Assembly (NCBI GenBank): GCA_913031515.1
Contig: CAJWET010000004.1
Coordinates: 1-21,294 of the forward strand
Direction: 5' to 3'
DNA: 21,294 nt
DNA from: an uncultured Acidimicrobiaceae bacterium
GTDB taxonomy: Bacteria > Actinomycetota > Acidimicrobiia > Acidimicrobiales > UBA8592
Shown: in pieces, positions 1 through 8,180 of the stretch
Layout: each line of letters begins with the position of its first letter
Numbering within the stretch: position 1 is the first letter of the stretch
Notes under the pieces: generated by a model
Told to the model about the DNA's origin: nothing
Seen by the model: the letters and a program-made list of their open reading frames with translations, nothing else
Database searches by the model: none
Program-made: the position numbers and the translations under genes

Positions 1-561
1 GACTTTGCTCCTGCTCAGGAAGCTGGCGAGCCCTTCCTCCCCTACGACAGGAACCCTGACACCCTGGCAAGGCCTTGGGCTGTGGTGGGTACACCTGGGC
101 TTGAGCACCGTATCGGTGGTCTAGAGAAGGAAGAAGGAACAGGAAACATTTCTTATGACCCTCTTAACCATCAGAGAATGACGGGTATACGACAAGAGAA
201 AGTCGCAAGGATCGCATCCGACATACCCTCAACTTGGCTGGAGGGGGACGAGGATGCTGATGTCTTATTGATTGGTTGGGGTTCAACCTGGGGCGCTATT
301 ACTAGTGCAGCCAAACAGGTACGTGAAGCAGGGTATAAAGTAGCCCACGCGCACCTTATACACATAAACCCCTTTCCTAGTGATCTCGGCGATGTTCTCT
401 CTCGGTTTAAGACTGTAATATGCCCAGAGATGAACATGGGCCAACTTTCAAGGCTTCTTCGAGCCGAGTTTCTTGTAGATGTAAAGCCTGTGAACAAAGT
501 TCAGGGGCAACCATTCACGACCAGCGAATTGTTTGAAATTATCCTTGAAGAATTGAAATGA
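1..561 (+). CDS. korA: 2-oxoacid:ferredoxin oxidoreductase, alpha subunit (KorA), C-terminal part
   Basis: This is the last 186 codons of a gene that begins left of the window; frame 1 is open from base 1. The enzyme oxidatively decarboxylates 2-oxoglutarate (or a related 2-oxoacid) to the acyl-CoA and passes electrons to ferredoxin; it is cytoplasmic and works as a complex with KorB. The residues around 25-62 (TLARPWAVVGTPGLEHRIGG, then EKEEGTGNISYDP) are a strongly conserved KorA block, followed by the C-terminal core domain. The GTG at base 82 is internal, because conserved sequence continues upstream of it. The gene ends in TGA, 12 bases before korB, so the two subunits are co-transcribed. 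Whether 2-oxoglutarate or pyruvate is the main substrate cannot be decided from this fragment. Confidence 0.93.
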   Translation, partial: DFAPAQEAGEPFLPYDRNPDTLARPWAVVGTPGLEHRIGGLEKEEGTGNISYDPLNHQRMTGIRQEKVARIASDIPSTWLEGDEDADVLLIGWGSTWGAITSAAKQVREAGYKVAHAHLIHINPFPSDLGDVLSRFKTVICPEMNMGQLSRLLRAEFLVDVKPVNKVQGQPFTTSELFEIILEELK

Positions 562-563
562 GC

Positions 564-568
564 AGGAG
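564..568 (+). promoter_or_regulatory. Shine-Dalgarno site of korB
   Basis: AGGAG lies 5 nt before the ATG at 574, just after the korA stop. It is one of the few clear ribosome binding sites in the window. Confidence 0.75.
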
Positions 569-573
569 AATCA

Positions 574-1599
574 ATGACTGATACTGCGCCAGCACCTGAA
601 ACTACAAAAGCGGATTGGACTAGCGATCAGGAACCAAGGTGGTGTCCAGGTTGCGGTGACTACTCTATTTTATCGGCAATGCAGCTGATGCTTCCGGATA
701 TGGATTCGCGACCAGAAAATACGGTATTCATATCTGGAATAGGTTGTGCGGCACGTTTTCCTTACTACATGAATACTTATGGAATGCATTCTATTCATGG
801 ACGCGCACCAGCAGTAGCTACTGGTTTAGCAATAGCCCGTCCAGAGTTAGATGTATGGGTCATCGGTGGCGATGGAGACATGCTTTCAATAGGAGGGAAT
901 CATCTGATTCACGCAATGCGTCGCAACGTCAATATGACTATCCTCCTTTTCAATAACCAAATCTATGGCCTTACGAAAGGCCAGTACTCACCTACGAGTG
1001 AAGTCGGCAAGGTTACGAAATCTACACCGATGGGGTCAGTTGACCAACCCTTCAATGCCGTCAGTGTTGCTTTAGGAGCTGAAGCCACATTTGTCGCCCG
1101 TACTCATGACATGGACCGAAAGCACATGCAGGAAACATTTCGAAAGGCCCATGAACATCGTGGTTCTTCTTTAGTTGAAATATTACAAAACTGTAACGTA
1201 TTTAATGATGGAGCATTTGCAGCGATAACGAAAAAAGACAAACGTGACTCGATGCTTATCCAACTCAAACATGGTGAACCGATAAGGTTTGGTGCGGATA
1301 ATGAATTCGGTGTGATCTCGAATTCTCAAGGAAAAGCTGAAATCGTCAAAGTAGATGAAGTGGGCGAGCCTGCACTGGTTATTCACGATGAGAATAATGA
1401 AAACCCCAGTTTGGCGTTTTCCATCTCAAGAATCGCCAGTGGCCCTTATGAACCCACTCCCGTTGGCGTCTTCCGACAAGTCCAACGTCCGGAATACTCT
1501 TCGGTTGTTAATCAGCAAATAGAGGTTGCGAGAGAACAACGAGGCTCAGGTGATCTTAATGACCTTCTCGCGTCGCAACCCACCTGGGAAGTAGGCTGA
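574..1599 (+). CDS. korB: 2-oxoacid:ferredoxin oxidoreductase, beta subunit (KorB)
   Basis: This is the thiamine-diphosphate-binding subunit that pairs with KorA. The 341-residue length fits the actinobacterial KorB type. CPGCGD at residues 24-29 is the conserved N-terminal motif. GDGDM at 99-103 with the asparagine pair at 127-128 forms the ThDP/Mg2+ binding motif, and the segment after it (QIYGLTKGQYSPTS) is highly characteristic of the family. The ATG at 574 is preceded by AGGAG at good spacing, and korA ends 12 bases upstream, so the start is secure. The gene ends in TGA. No iron-sulfur ferredoxin subunit follows, consistent with the two-subunit KorAB form. Substrate preference (2-oxoglutarate versus other 2-oxoacids) is inferred from family resemblance only. 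Confidence 0.95.
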   Translation: MTDTAPAPETTKADWTSDQEPRWCPGCGDYSILSAMQLMLPDMDSRPENTVFISGIGCAARFPYYMNTYGMHSIHGRAPAVATGLAIARPELDVWVIGGDGDMLSIGGNHLIHAMRRNVNMTILLFNNQIYGLTKGQYSPTSEVGKVTKSTPMGSVDQPFNAVSVALGAEATFVARTHDMDRKHMQETFRKAHEHRGSSLVEILQNCNVFNDGAFAAITKKDKRDSMLIQLKHGEPIRFGADNEFGVISNSQGKAEIVKVDEVGEPALVIHDENNENPSLAFSISRIASGPYEPTPVGVFRQVQRPEYSSVVNQQIEVAREQRGSGDLNDLLASQPTWEVG

Positions 1600-1646
1600 T
1601 TCAACTGTTGAAGTCTGGGTATCATTAGATCATCAGACGTATACGC

Positions 1647-2429
1647 TTGGATTCCGAACTGCTCCGACGGGGGATAACACCAGACCTGAAGGAAGCTGAG
1701 AAACTTATCGCAGCTAATAAGGTGCAGGTGAATGGGAGCTTCGCAACGACGGCAGCTCAGATGGTACTCAAGAGTGATAGTTTGGAAGTAGTAGTTGACA
1801 GAGATCAGTATGTAAGCCGCGGAGGTTATAAACTCGCTCATGCTCTTTCAGTTTTCTCTATTGATCCATGCAAATTGGATTGTGTCGATGTTGGAGCATC
1901 GACAGGAGGATTTTCGGATTGTTTGTTGCAAGAAGGGGCATCAACTGTGACCACAATCGATGTGGGTTACGGGGTACTCCATGAACGTCTCGTAAACGAT
2001 GCAAGGATTACTAAATTTGAACGATTGAATATACGAGATGCGAACTCCGTTATCTCTCCAAAGCGGTTCCAACTACTTGTCGCAGACCTTTCTTTCATAT
2101 CATTGAGACTGGTCCTCCAGAATCTAGTTGACCTTTGTGAGTTTGGAGCTTCTATGGTTTTGTTGGTTAAGCCCCAATTCGAGTCCTCATATGAAGAGGC
2201 GAGTCGTTCGAACGGTGTGATTCGAGATCCCGATATATGGAAACGAACGTTAGAAGAAGTAGCGGAAGTAGCCAAAAACGTCGGAGCTCCTCTTCAGGCT
2301 GTGACGGTTTCCCCCCTCAATGGAATACGTGGGAATCGCGAGTTCTTTTTCCACCTTATAAATGGGGCGAAAAATCAGGCTATCGATATACCTTTGGTTA
2401 CTGAAGATAAGAAACCGGATGTTCAATAG
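1647..2429 (+). CDS. tlyA: TlyA-family rRNA 2'-O-methyltransferase (S4 + FtsJ-like domains)
   Basis: TlyA methylates riboses in 16S and 23S rRNA; in mycobacteria its loss gives capreomycin resistance. Residues 1-50 are an S4 RNA-binding domain and the rest is a Rossmann-fold methyltransferase. DVGASTGGFSDCLL (81-94) is the SAM-binding motif I. Lys62 in SRGGYKL, Asp147 in ADLSF and Lys175 in VKPQF fit the catalytic residues of FtsJ-like enzymes. The TTG at 1647 is the first ordinary start, but family-like sequence (RRIR before LDSELLRRG) continues upstream to two ATC codons at 1629 and 1632, directly after a TAG at 1626. Those align with Met1-Ala2 of M. tuberculosis TlyA as I recall it, so the true start may be ATC. 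It sits upstream of nadK and recN, the standard actinobacterial order. Confidence 0.93.
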   Translation: MDSELLRRGITPDLKEAEKLIAANKVQVNGSFATTAAQMVLKSDSLEVVVDRDQYVSRGGYKLAHALSVFSIDPCKLDCVDVGASTGGFSDCLLQEGASTVTTIDVGYGVLHERLVNDARITKFERLNIRDANSVISPKRFQLLVADLSFISLRLVLQNLVDLCEFGASMVLLVKPQFESSYEEASRSNGVIRDPDIWKRTLEEVAEVAKNVGAPLQAVTVSPLNGIRGNREFFFHLINGAKNQAIDIPLVTEDKKPDVQ

Positions 2430-2452
2430 TGGCTACCGCAGCCGCTATCCCA

Positions 2453-2458
2453 TAACCT
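2453..2458 (+). promoter_or_regulatory. Putative -10 element of nadK
   Basis: TAACCT fits the actinobacterial -10 pattern TANNNT and ends 9 nt before the nadK ATG, which would give a leaderless or nearly leaderless mRNA. No convincing -35 is visible. The same 12-base word, ATAACCTAGAGA, recurs before the radical SAM gene. Confidence 0.4.
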
Positions 2459-2467
2459 AGAGAAGAT

Positions 2468-3313
2468 ATGACGCGAGTCGCTGCATTTATAAATACGAAA
2501 CGACAGGAAGCTGTTGATCTAGCCGGAGGACTTATCGACTGGATTGAGTCTGCTGGCCATTCTTGCGTTCTGATAGGTGATTCTGCGGCGGCAATCAACC
2601 GCGAAGATCTCGCTATTAGCGAAGAAGAGATAAATGACTCCATTGATCTAGCGGTGACCCTAGGCGGTGATGGTTCTATCCTCTACATGGTACGTGAAGT
2701 GGGGGATTACGGAGTTCCCGTTATGGGTATTAATCTTGGGCGAATGGGTTACCTTTCAGCAGTTGAGCCAAAGTTGGCTCAAAAACGTATTCAGGAATTC
2801 TTTGAAGGAAAACACAATATTGAGGAGAGGATGCGGCTAGAAATTCTGATTGAAGGAGAAACGAATCCCCTACGTGGACTCAACGAAGCAGTTATTGAAA
2901 AGGTGGACACAGGACGAACCGTTCGCCTTGGGTTAGATATTAACGATGACTTTTTCACTTCCTATGCTACTGATGGCTTGATTATTGCTACTCCAACGGG
3001 TTCGACGGCGTATTCACTGTCTGCTCGAGGGCCGATCATAGATCCGATGCATCAAGCTCTTTTGCTAACTCCAGTAGCGCCGCATTCACTGTTCGACCGT
3101 GCTGTGGTTCTTTCTCCAGATGACAATTTACGAATACAAGTTCTTCCTGACTGTGATGCCTCTATTGCATTGGATGGCCACATTGTCAGTCAACTTGAAG
3201 TCGGCCAATCGTTAATCTGCACGGCAGCTGAGAAACCCGCCCGGCTAGTTTCATTTGGAGGCAATAATTTTCATCGCGTCCTTAAGGAAAAATTCGGCTT
3301 GTCAGACCGATGA
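2468..3313 (+). CDS. nadK: NAD kinase
   Basis: NAD kinase phosphorylates NAD+ to NADP+ with ATP or polyphosphate and is the only source of NADP. The 281-residue length is typical. GGDG at 66-69 is the catalytic and phosphate-binding motif. Further conserved parts are INLGRMGYLS, NEAVIEK and the glycine/threonine-rich TDGLIIATPTGSTAYSLSA block that binds the nicotinamide nucleotide. The ATG at 2468 is placed directly before the conserved first beta strand (RVAAFIN); only a weak purine stretch precedes it, but a TANNNT hexamer sits at leaderless distance. It lies between tlyA and recN, as in mycobacteria (ppnK). It stops with TGA, 21 bases before recN. Confidence 0.96.
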   Translation: MTRVAAFINTKRQEAVDLAGGLIDWIESAGHSCVLIGDSAAAINREDLAISEEEINDSIDLAVTLGGDGSILYMVREVGDYGVPVMGINLGRMGYLSAVEPKLAQKRIQEFFEGKHNIEERMRLEILIEGETNPLRGLNEAVIEKVDTGRTVRLGLDINDDFFTSYATDGLIIATPTGSTAYSLSARGPIIDPMHQALLLTPVAPHSLFDRAVVLSPDDNLRIQVLPDCDASIALDGHIVSQLEVGQSLICTAAEKPARLVSFGGNNFHRVLKEKFGLSDR

Positions 3314-3334
3314 CCGAAACAAATAAGTAAGAGA

Positions 3335-4951
3335 ATGACTTTGCAAGTGGATCAAAACATGGGTCAGAGCCAACTGTTGGAACTCGCTGTAACAAACCTT
3401 GGTGTTATTGAAGAAGCTTCTCTCTTATTCAATCCTGGAATGACAGCGATCACGGGAGAAACGGGGGCAGGAAAAACTTTACTCGTTACCGCACTTCAGC
3501 TTCTTTCCGGAGGTAGATCTGACAGCTCGCTAGTAGGAGTATTTAGCGATGAAGCTATCGTTGAAGGCCGATTTTTATGTGATGGAAGTGAAATGGTGCT
3601 ACAACGAACCATTCCAAAGCAGGGAAGATCGAGGGCGTATCTTAACGGTCGGATTTCTACCGTCGGATTTCTTCAAGAGCTTTCAGGGCCAATCGTTGAA
3701 ATTCACGGCCAACATGGATATTCCGGACTTGTACGTAAAGAGCACCAACGGAAGGCTCTAGATGATTTTGCTTCCATAGATACGTCTCAATTACACAAAT
3801 TCCGCCAAGAAGAACATAATCTCATAGCGTCATTGCAAGAACTGGGAGGTCACAACGAGGACCGAAGTAAAGAACTAGAACTATACAAATTTCAGGCTTC
3901 GGAAATTGATGAAGCTGAAATTACAGATGCCTTAGAAGACGAAAGACTGCGTGTAGAAGAGCTCATGCTTGGGGATGCAACAGGGAATCTAGAAGCGGCT
4001 ATTCAGGTCAAGCAAATTCTTGAATCTAACAGTCATTTCAACGATGAAATTTCTGAAGCCCTTCGGCAAATTAAAGGGCGTGAGTCATTGAAGGAACTCC
4101 AAATAAAGATCAATGAACTGCTAGACGTAGTTTCAGATGTAGCCTCGGATGCAAGAAATATAGCGGAGTCGATAGATGTCAACCCTGAAAAACTTTCGCA
4201 AATTCAACTACGCCGCAGTTTGTTAACAGGATTACGAAGAAAATACGGTGACACACTGGAAGAAGTTTTATCTTACAGAGATAACCTCCAGAAAAAGATT
4301 GAAACGATTGAGGGGTCTTCTGAGAAAATTAAAGCGTCGGAACAGCTCCTTTTGACTCTCCGCTCAGAAATGGATTTAGAAGAGCAAAAAATTTACGCCG
4401 AGAGGAAAAAAGCAGCCCCTATGTTGTCTAAACAAATTCGAAAGCATTTGGAGTCCCTTTCTTTACCTCACGCAGATATTAATTTTTCCGTAGATGGAAG
4501 ATCTGGAGAGGACGTGGAGCTTCTTGTCGCACTTAACAAAGGTATGCTGGCGCAGCCATTGGCAAAGATCGTTTCAGGCGGTGAGCTTTCTCGGACAATG
4601 CTTGCTCTTCGACTGGTTCTCTCTAACGATCCTTCAACCGCTATTTTCGATGAGGTCGACGCAGGAATCGGTGGCGAAGTCGCTCTTTCTGTCGGTGCGG
4701 CGCTCAAAAGCTTAGCTAAAGACCGACAGGTTCTAGTCGTAACTCACTTAGCGCAGGTAGCTGCCTATGCTGATACACATATTGGTGTAACCAAATCTGA
4801 GACAAATGCAGGGGTTGAAGTCCAGGTGGACCAATTGGATGATGACCAAAGAGTCATAGAAATATCGCGAATGCTTTCTGGCTCCCCGGAAAGCGAAAAT
4901 GCTCAGAAACATGCCAAAGAACTGATATCCGCATCACGTTCGGGTGAATAA
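3335..4951 (+). CDS. recN: DNA repair ATPase RecN
   Basis: RecN is an SMC-like ATPase that acts at double-strand breaks during recombinational repair. The 538-residue length is slightly short but within the family range. The Walker A motif GETGAGKT is at 41-48, followed by the RecN-type EIHGQHG segment, then a long acidic helical region (about 150-370) that forms the coiled coil, then the ABC signature VSGGELSR (about 412-419) and the Walker B region AIFDEVDAG (about 436-444) with a downstream THLAQVA switch. A second in-frame ATG at 3359 would give MGQSQLLELAV and is an equally good start. The gene follows nadK by 21 bases and is probably co-transcribed with it. Confidence 0.96.
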   Translation: MTLQVDQNMGQSQLLELAVTNLGVIEEASLLFNPGMTAITGETGAGKTLLVTALQLLSGGRSDSSLVGVFSDEAIVEGRFLCDGSEMVLQRTIPKQGRSRAYLNGRISTVGFLQELSGPIVEIHGQHGYSGLVRKEHQRKALDDFASIDTSQLHKFRQEEHNLIASLQELGGHNEDRSKELELYKFQASEIDEAEITDALEDERLRVEELMLGDATGNLEAAIQVKQILESNSHFNDEISEALRQIKGRESLKELQIKINELLDVVSDVASDARNIAESIDVNPEKLSQIQLRRSLLTGLRRKYGDTLEEVLSYRDNLQKKIETIEGSSEKIKASEQLLLTLRSEMDLEEQKIYAERKKAAPMLSKQIRKHLESLSLPHADINFSVDGRSGEDVELLVALNKGMLAQPLAKIVSGGELSRTMLALRLVLSNDPSTAIFDEVDAGIGGEVALSVGAALKSLAKDRQVLVVTHLAQVAAYADTHIGVTKSETNAGVEVQVDQLDDDQRVIEISRMLSGSPESENAQKHAKELISASRSGE

Positions 4952-5012
4952 ATTCTTTATATACCTTTTCTGTTTCTTGGATCTTCGTTAATCAAACTTC
5001 ATTATCCAAACG

Positions 5013-5032
5013 TACCGAACGAACTTCGGGTA
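5013..5032 (+). repeat. Imperfect inverted repeat overlapping the pyrG promoter
   Basis: TACCGAA (5013-5019) and TTCGGGTA (5025-5032) are inverted copies with one bulged G. The right arm runs into the putative -10 hexamer of pyrG. If pyrG is leaderless the repeat is not in the mRNA, so it would act as a DNA operator rather than an attenuator. This is an inference from the sequence alone. Confidence 0.35.
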
Positions 5033-5036
5033 TGAT
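5031..5036 (+). promoter_or_regulatory. Putative -10 element of pyrG (leaderless)
   Basis: TATGAT is a strong -10 match and ends 8 nt before the GTG start at 5045. This is the distance expected if transcription starts at the start codon. The 93-base gap after recN has no clear terminator hairpin and no good ribosome binding site. Confidence 0.5.
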
Positions 5037-5044
5037 GGAATCCC

Positions 5045-6691
5045 GTGACCAAGCACATTTTTGTTACCGGTGGAGTGGCGAGTTCGTTGGGTAAGGGGTT
5101 AACTGCTTCCTCCCTTGGACGGCTTCTGAAATCTCGTGGGCTTAGGGTTACCATGCAGAAACTCGATCCGTACCTCAACGTTGATCCTGGGACAATGAAT
5201 CCTTATGAACATGGAGAAGTTTTTGTTACCGATGATGGTGGTGAAACAGATTTAGATCTCGGACACTACGAACGCTTCATTGATGAGAGCCTTTCTCAAG
5301 GTTCCAATGCTACGACAGGTTCGATCTACTCTTCAGTTATTGCTGCAGAACGCCGTGGTGACTACTTGGGTAAAACCGTCCAAGTCATCCCTCATATCAC
5401 AGATGAGATAAAGAAGCGGATCACTTCGCTTTCAGGGGAGAATGTTGATGTTGTGATCACTGAAATCGGGGGAACGGTTGGTGACATAGAGATACTTCCG
5501 TTCCTTGAAGCGATCCGCCAATTCCGCCTTGATTGCGGCCGTGAGAACGTCTGTTATGTCCATGTGACCTTAGTTCCGTTCATAGGACCTTCTGGAGAGC
5601 AAAAAACAAAACCTACTCAGCATTCCGTAACTGAATTACGGAGTCGAGGCATCCAACCCGATGCAATTGTTTGTCGAAGCGAGCAGCCGATTAATGATGC
5701 CTTAAAGCGCAAAATATCGAATCTCTGCGATGTTCCATTGGAGGGGGTCATCAATGCCGCTGATGCAGATTCTCTTTATGAGATTCCTCTTGTAATCCAC
5801 GAAGAGGGGCTTGATGAATTCCTTTGTTCTATTCTTCAAATCCCCCCAAACGAACCAGATCTTAAAGACTGGAAAGCTTTAGTTGAGAAAGTTCATTCGG
5901 CCCGAAGTTCGATCCGTATAGGGCTGATCGGGAAGTATGTGACATTGGTGGATGCGTATCTATCCGTTGTGGAGTCTCTCAACCATGCGGGTATACATGC
6001 TGGAACGGGTATCGAAATCGAATGGATTCAAGCCGAAGAAATCGAAGGACTTTTAACTGCTGGGAGATTAAAGGACTTAGATGGGATCGTTGTACCCGGT
6101 GGTTTCGGGGAACGTGGTGTAGAGGGCAAGATCGCCGCAGTAGGTTTCGCTCGACAGCATGAGATCCCTTGCCTTGGTTTGTGTTTGGGGATGCAGGTAA
6201 TGACAATTGAATTTGCGAGAAATGTCTTAGGTATGGTCGGAGCAAACTCTACTGAATTTGATGCAAGAACATCGTTTCCCGTCATTGATCTAATGGAATC
6301 TCAACGGGATATTCAAGAGAAGGGTGGGACCATGCGCCTAGGAGCTTATGTTGCTGAACTTCTTGAGGACTCGCAGGTCGCAGAAGCATATGGGCGGACT
6401 GTCGTTTCTGAACGGCATCGTCATAGGTATGAGTTCAATCCGAAATTTCGATCAAGATTCGACGATTCAGGCTTTGTGTGTTCTGGGGAAAGCCCAGATG
6501 GAAGACTTGTAGAGTTCATCGAATTACCTACCCACCCATTTTGGGTAGGGACTCAGGCCCACCCTGAATTCAAAAGTCGACCAGACCGTCCCGCTCCACT
6601 ATTCACTGGATTTGTAGCTGCGGCCGTGGTTCGCGCTGAAGGAAGGAACCCGCAGCTTCTTGAGATCAACGAACCTTCGACTGTGGATTAG
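5045..6691 (+). CDS. pyrG: CTP synthase
   Basis: CTP synthase aminates UTP to CTP using ATP and glutamine, the last step of pyrimidine nucleotide synthesis. The 548-residue length is standard. The N-terminal synthetase domain opens with the nearly invariant KHIFVTGGVASSLGKGLTAS, followed by QKLDPYLNVDPGTMNP and GHYERF. The C-terminal class I glutamine amidotransferase domain has the nucleophile Cys380 in CLGLCLGMQ, and His506 and Glu508 in AHPEF completing the triad. The start is GTG at 5045, fixed by the conserved N-terminus. There is no good ribosome binding site; a TATGAT hexamer 8 nt upstream suggests a leaderless message. It is followed by the NUDIX gene and xerD, as in other actinobacteria. 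Confidence 0.98.
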   Translation: MTKHIFVTGGVASSLGKGLTASSLGRLLKSRGLRVTMQKLDPYLNVDPGTMNPYEHGEVFVTDDGGETDLDLGHYERFIDESLSQGSNATTGSIYSSVIAAERRGDYLGKTVQVIPHITDEIKKRITSLSGENVDVVITEIGGTVGDIEILPFLEAIRQFRLDCGRENVCYVHVTLVPFIGPSGEQKTKPTQHSVTELRSRGIQPDAIVCRSEQPINDALKRKISNLCDVPLEGVINAADADSLYEIPLVIHEEGLDEFLCSILQIPPNEPDLKDWKALVEKVHSARSSIRIGLIGKYVTLVDAYLSVVESLNHAGIHAGTGIEIEWIQAEEIEGLLTAGRLKDLDGIVVPGGFGERGVEGKIAAVGFARQHEIPCLGLCLGMQVMTIEFARNVLGMVGANSTEFDARTSFPVIDLMESQRDIQEKGGTMRLGAYVAELLEDSQVAEAYGRTVVSERHRHRYEFNPKFRSRFDDSGFVCSGESPDGRLVEFIELPTHPFWVGTQAHPEFKSRPDRPAPLFTGFVAAAVVRAEGRNPQLLEINEPSTVD

Positions 6692-6700
6692 TCCTCTAGC

Positions 6701-6707
6701 AAAGGAG
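6701..6707 (+). promoter_or_regulatory. Shine-Dalgarno site favouring an ATC start of the NUDIX gene
   Basis: AAAGGAG is the best ribosome binding site in the window, yet no ATG, GTG or TTG follows at normal distance in the NUDIX frame. The in-frame codon 8 nt downstream is ATC at 6716. The annotated ATG lies 38 nt away. Confidence 0.5.
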
Positions 6708-6745
6708 TTACTTTTATCAAACATTTCGAACCAGTTGAAGAGGAA

Positions 6746-7252
6746 ATGCGATTTTCTGGCAAAGTGGTCTCAATATTTGAAGCAACATTCCGAGGACCAA
6801 ACAAGGAATTGATGACCCGTGAGATAGCCAGACATCCTGGGGCCGTATGTATGGTCCCCCTCGATGGTTCGATTGTTACGATGGTGCGCCAGTATCGTTG
6901 TGCTACTGACGAATACCTTTTAGAGATACCGGCAGGGAAAAGAGACCTATCCGGTGAACCTCCCGAACAAACAGCACAAAGAGAGCTGATTGAAGAAGTA
7001 GGCTTGCGAGCTGGTGAGTTACAACTGCTCGGTGAATTCTACAACTCCCCTGGGTTCTGCGATGAATACTCATTTTGCTATCTAGCAACGAATTGTGTCG
7101 CTGTTCCGGACAGTCGCCAAGGGCTTGAAGAAGAATATATGGAGGTCATCCATATCGACCTCGAAGACGTCACAATGATGATTGCCGAGAAACGCATTGT
7201 TGACGCTAAATCGATATTGGGACTCATGCTTGCTAAAGAGCACATTAGATGA
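6746..7252 (+). CDS. NUDIX hydrolase, ADP-ribose pyrophosphatase type
   Basis: NUDIX enzymes hydrolyse nucleoside diphosphates linked to another group; this subfamily usually splits ADP-ribose to AMP and ribose 5-phosphate. The Nudix box runs from Gly64 to Leu87 (GKRDLSGEPPE, then REL at 79-81 and EEVGL at 83-87), with one extra residue before the first Glu, a variant I associate with actinobacterial members. IPAGK before the box and GEFYNSPGFCDE after it fit the ADP-ribose type. The ATG at 6746 has a purine run only 2 nt away; frame and homology continue 10 codons upstream (KHFEPVEEE) to an ATC at 6716 with a strong ribosome binding site. The stop overlaps the xerD start (ATGA). Confidence 0.88.
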   Translation: MRFSGKVVSIFEATFRGPNKELMTREIARHPGAVCMVPLDGSIVTMVRQYRCATDEYLLEIPAGKRDLSGEPPEQTAQRELIEEVGLRAGELQLLGEFYNSPGFCDEYSFCYLATNCVAVPDSRQGLEEEYMEVIHIDLEDVTMMIAEKRIVDAKSILGLMLAKEHIR

Positions 7253-8178
7253 ACGAAAGCAATATTCCTGGGCAACGAGAAATAGACGATTTTCTCCTCT
7301 GGCTTCGAGTTGAACGAGGAAGGTCTGATTCAACAGTCCATTCGTACAAGAGGGATCTAGTTAAATATGTCAGATGGCTAGCAGGGCAAGGAGAGAAGAT
7401 AACTTCAGTTGGAGAACCCACCATCATCGTATATCTTCGTCAACTTCAATCAAGTGGGCTTGCAGTTTCCACAGTCGCTCGGGCGATGGTAGCGGTACGA
7501 TCGTTTCACCGCTTCCTTGCACTTGAAAACATAAGGGCTGATGACCCGAGTAAATACGTAGAACTCCCACGCGTTCCCCGAGGATTACCAAAGCCAATCA
7601 GTGAGAGAGAGGTGTCTGAATTGCTTTCGTTGGTTGACGGCATTGAACCGCCAGCAAGAAGAGATAAGGCTATTCTTGAGATACTTTACGGGACTGGAGC
7701 TCGGATTTCTGAAGTAGTTTCCTTGTCAATCAGCGATCTGGACTTATCAGAGAACCTTCTTAAGGTATTAGGAAAAGGAAACAAAGAACGGATAGTCCCT
7801 CTAGGAAGATACGCCGAAAGAGCGCTTGTTGATTGGCTTAGTCCGGAAGGCAGAGGGATGTTTGAACCTGAACGATGGGCAAGTAGGGATGATAGTGAAG
7901 CTCTCTTTCTAAATCGTAGAGGCAGGAGGCTAAGTCGACAAGGAGGGTGGGGGATAGTGAAAAAATATGGCAGCAAACTTGGACTAGGGGCGCGTTTGTC
8001 CCCGCATACCCTTCGCCATTCATGTGCTACACACATGCTTGAGCATGGAGCTGATATTCGGACAGTGCAGGAATTACTTGGTCACGCAAGTATTTCAACA
8101 ACTCAGATCTACACAAAGGTATCTCGAGACCAACTCATTGAAGTTTATCAGTCGGCCCATCCTCGAGCATTGTTGTAA
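7249..8178 (+). CDS. xerD: Tyrosine recombinase XerD
   Basis: XerD is one of the two recombinases that resolve chromosome dimers at dif near the terminus. The 309-residue length is typical. The N-terminal SAM-like DNA-binding domain covers about 10-100. The catalytic domain has all the expected residues: Arg152 in GTGARISE, Lys176 in LGKGNKERIVPL, His253 and Arg256 in HTLRHSCATH, His279 in LLGHASI, and the nucleophile Tyr288 in QIYTKV. The ATG overlaps the preceding TGA, so the two genes are translationally coupled. The position after pyrG and the NUDIX gene matches the chromosomal xerD of mycobacteria, so this is a housekeeping recombinase rather than a phage integrase. XerC is not in the window. 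Confidence 0.95.
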   Translation: MNESNIPGQREIDDFLLWLRVERGRSDSTVHSYKRDLVKYVRWLAGQGEKITSVGEPTIIVYLRQLQSSGLAVSTVARAMVAVRSFHRFLALENIRADDPSKYVELPRVPRGLPKPISEREVSELLSLVDGIEPPARRDKAILEILYGTGARISEVVSLSISDLDLSENLLKVLGKGNKERIVPLGRYAERALVDWLSPEGRGMFEPERWASRDDSEALFLNRRGRRLSRQGGWGIVKKYGSKLGLGARLSPHTLRHSCATHMLEHGADIRTVQELLGHASISTTQIYTKVSRDQLIEVYQSAHPRALL

Positions 8179-8180
8179 AA

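Noticed and set aside
82..84. GTG at 82 as the start of a short gene
   Set aside because: The frame is open to base 1 and conserved KorA sequence precedes the GTG, so the gene is cut by the window edge.
7249..8178. Tyrosine recombinase as part of a phage or integrative element
   Set aside because: It lies in the conserved pyrG-NUDIX-xerD order, is coupled to the upstream gene, and there are no att-like repeats, tRNA genes or phage genes nearby.
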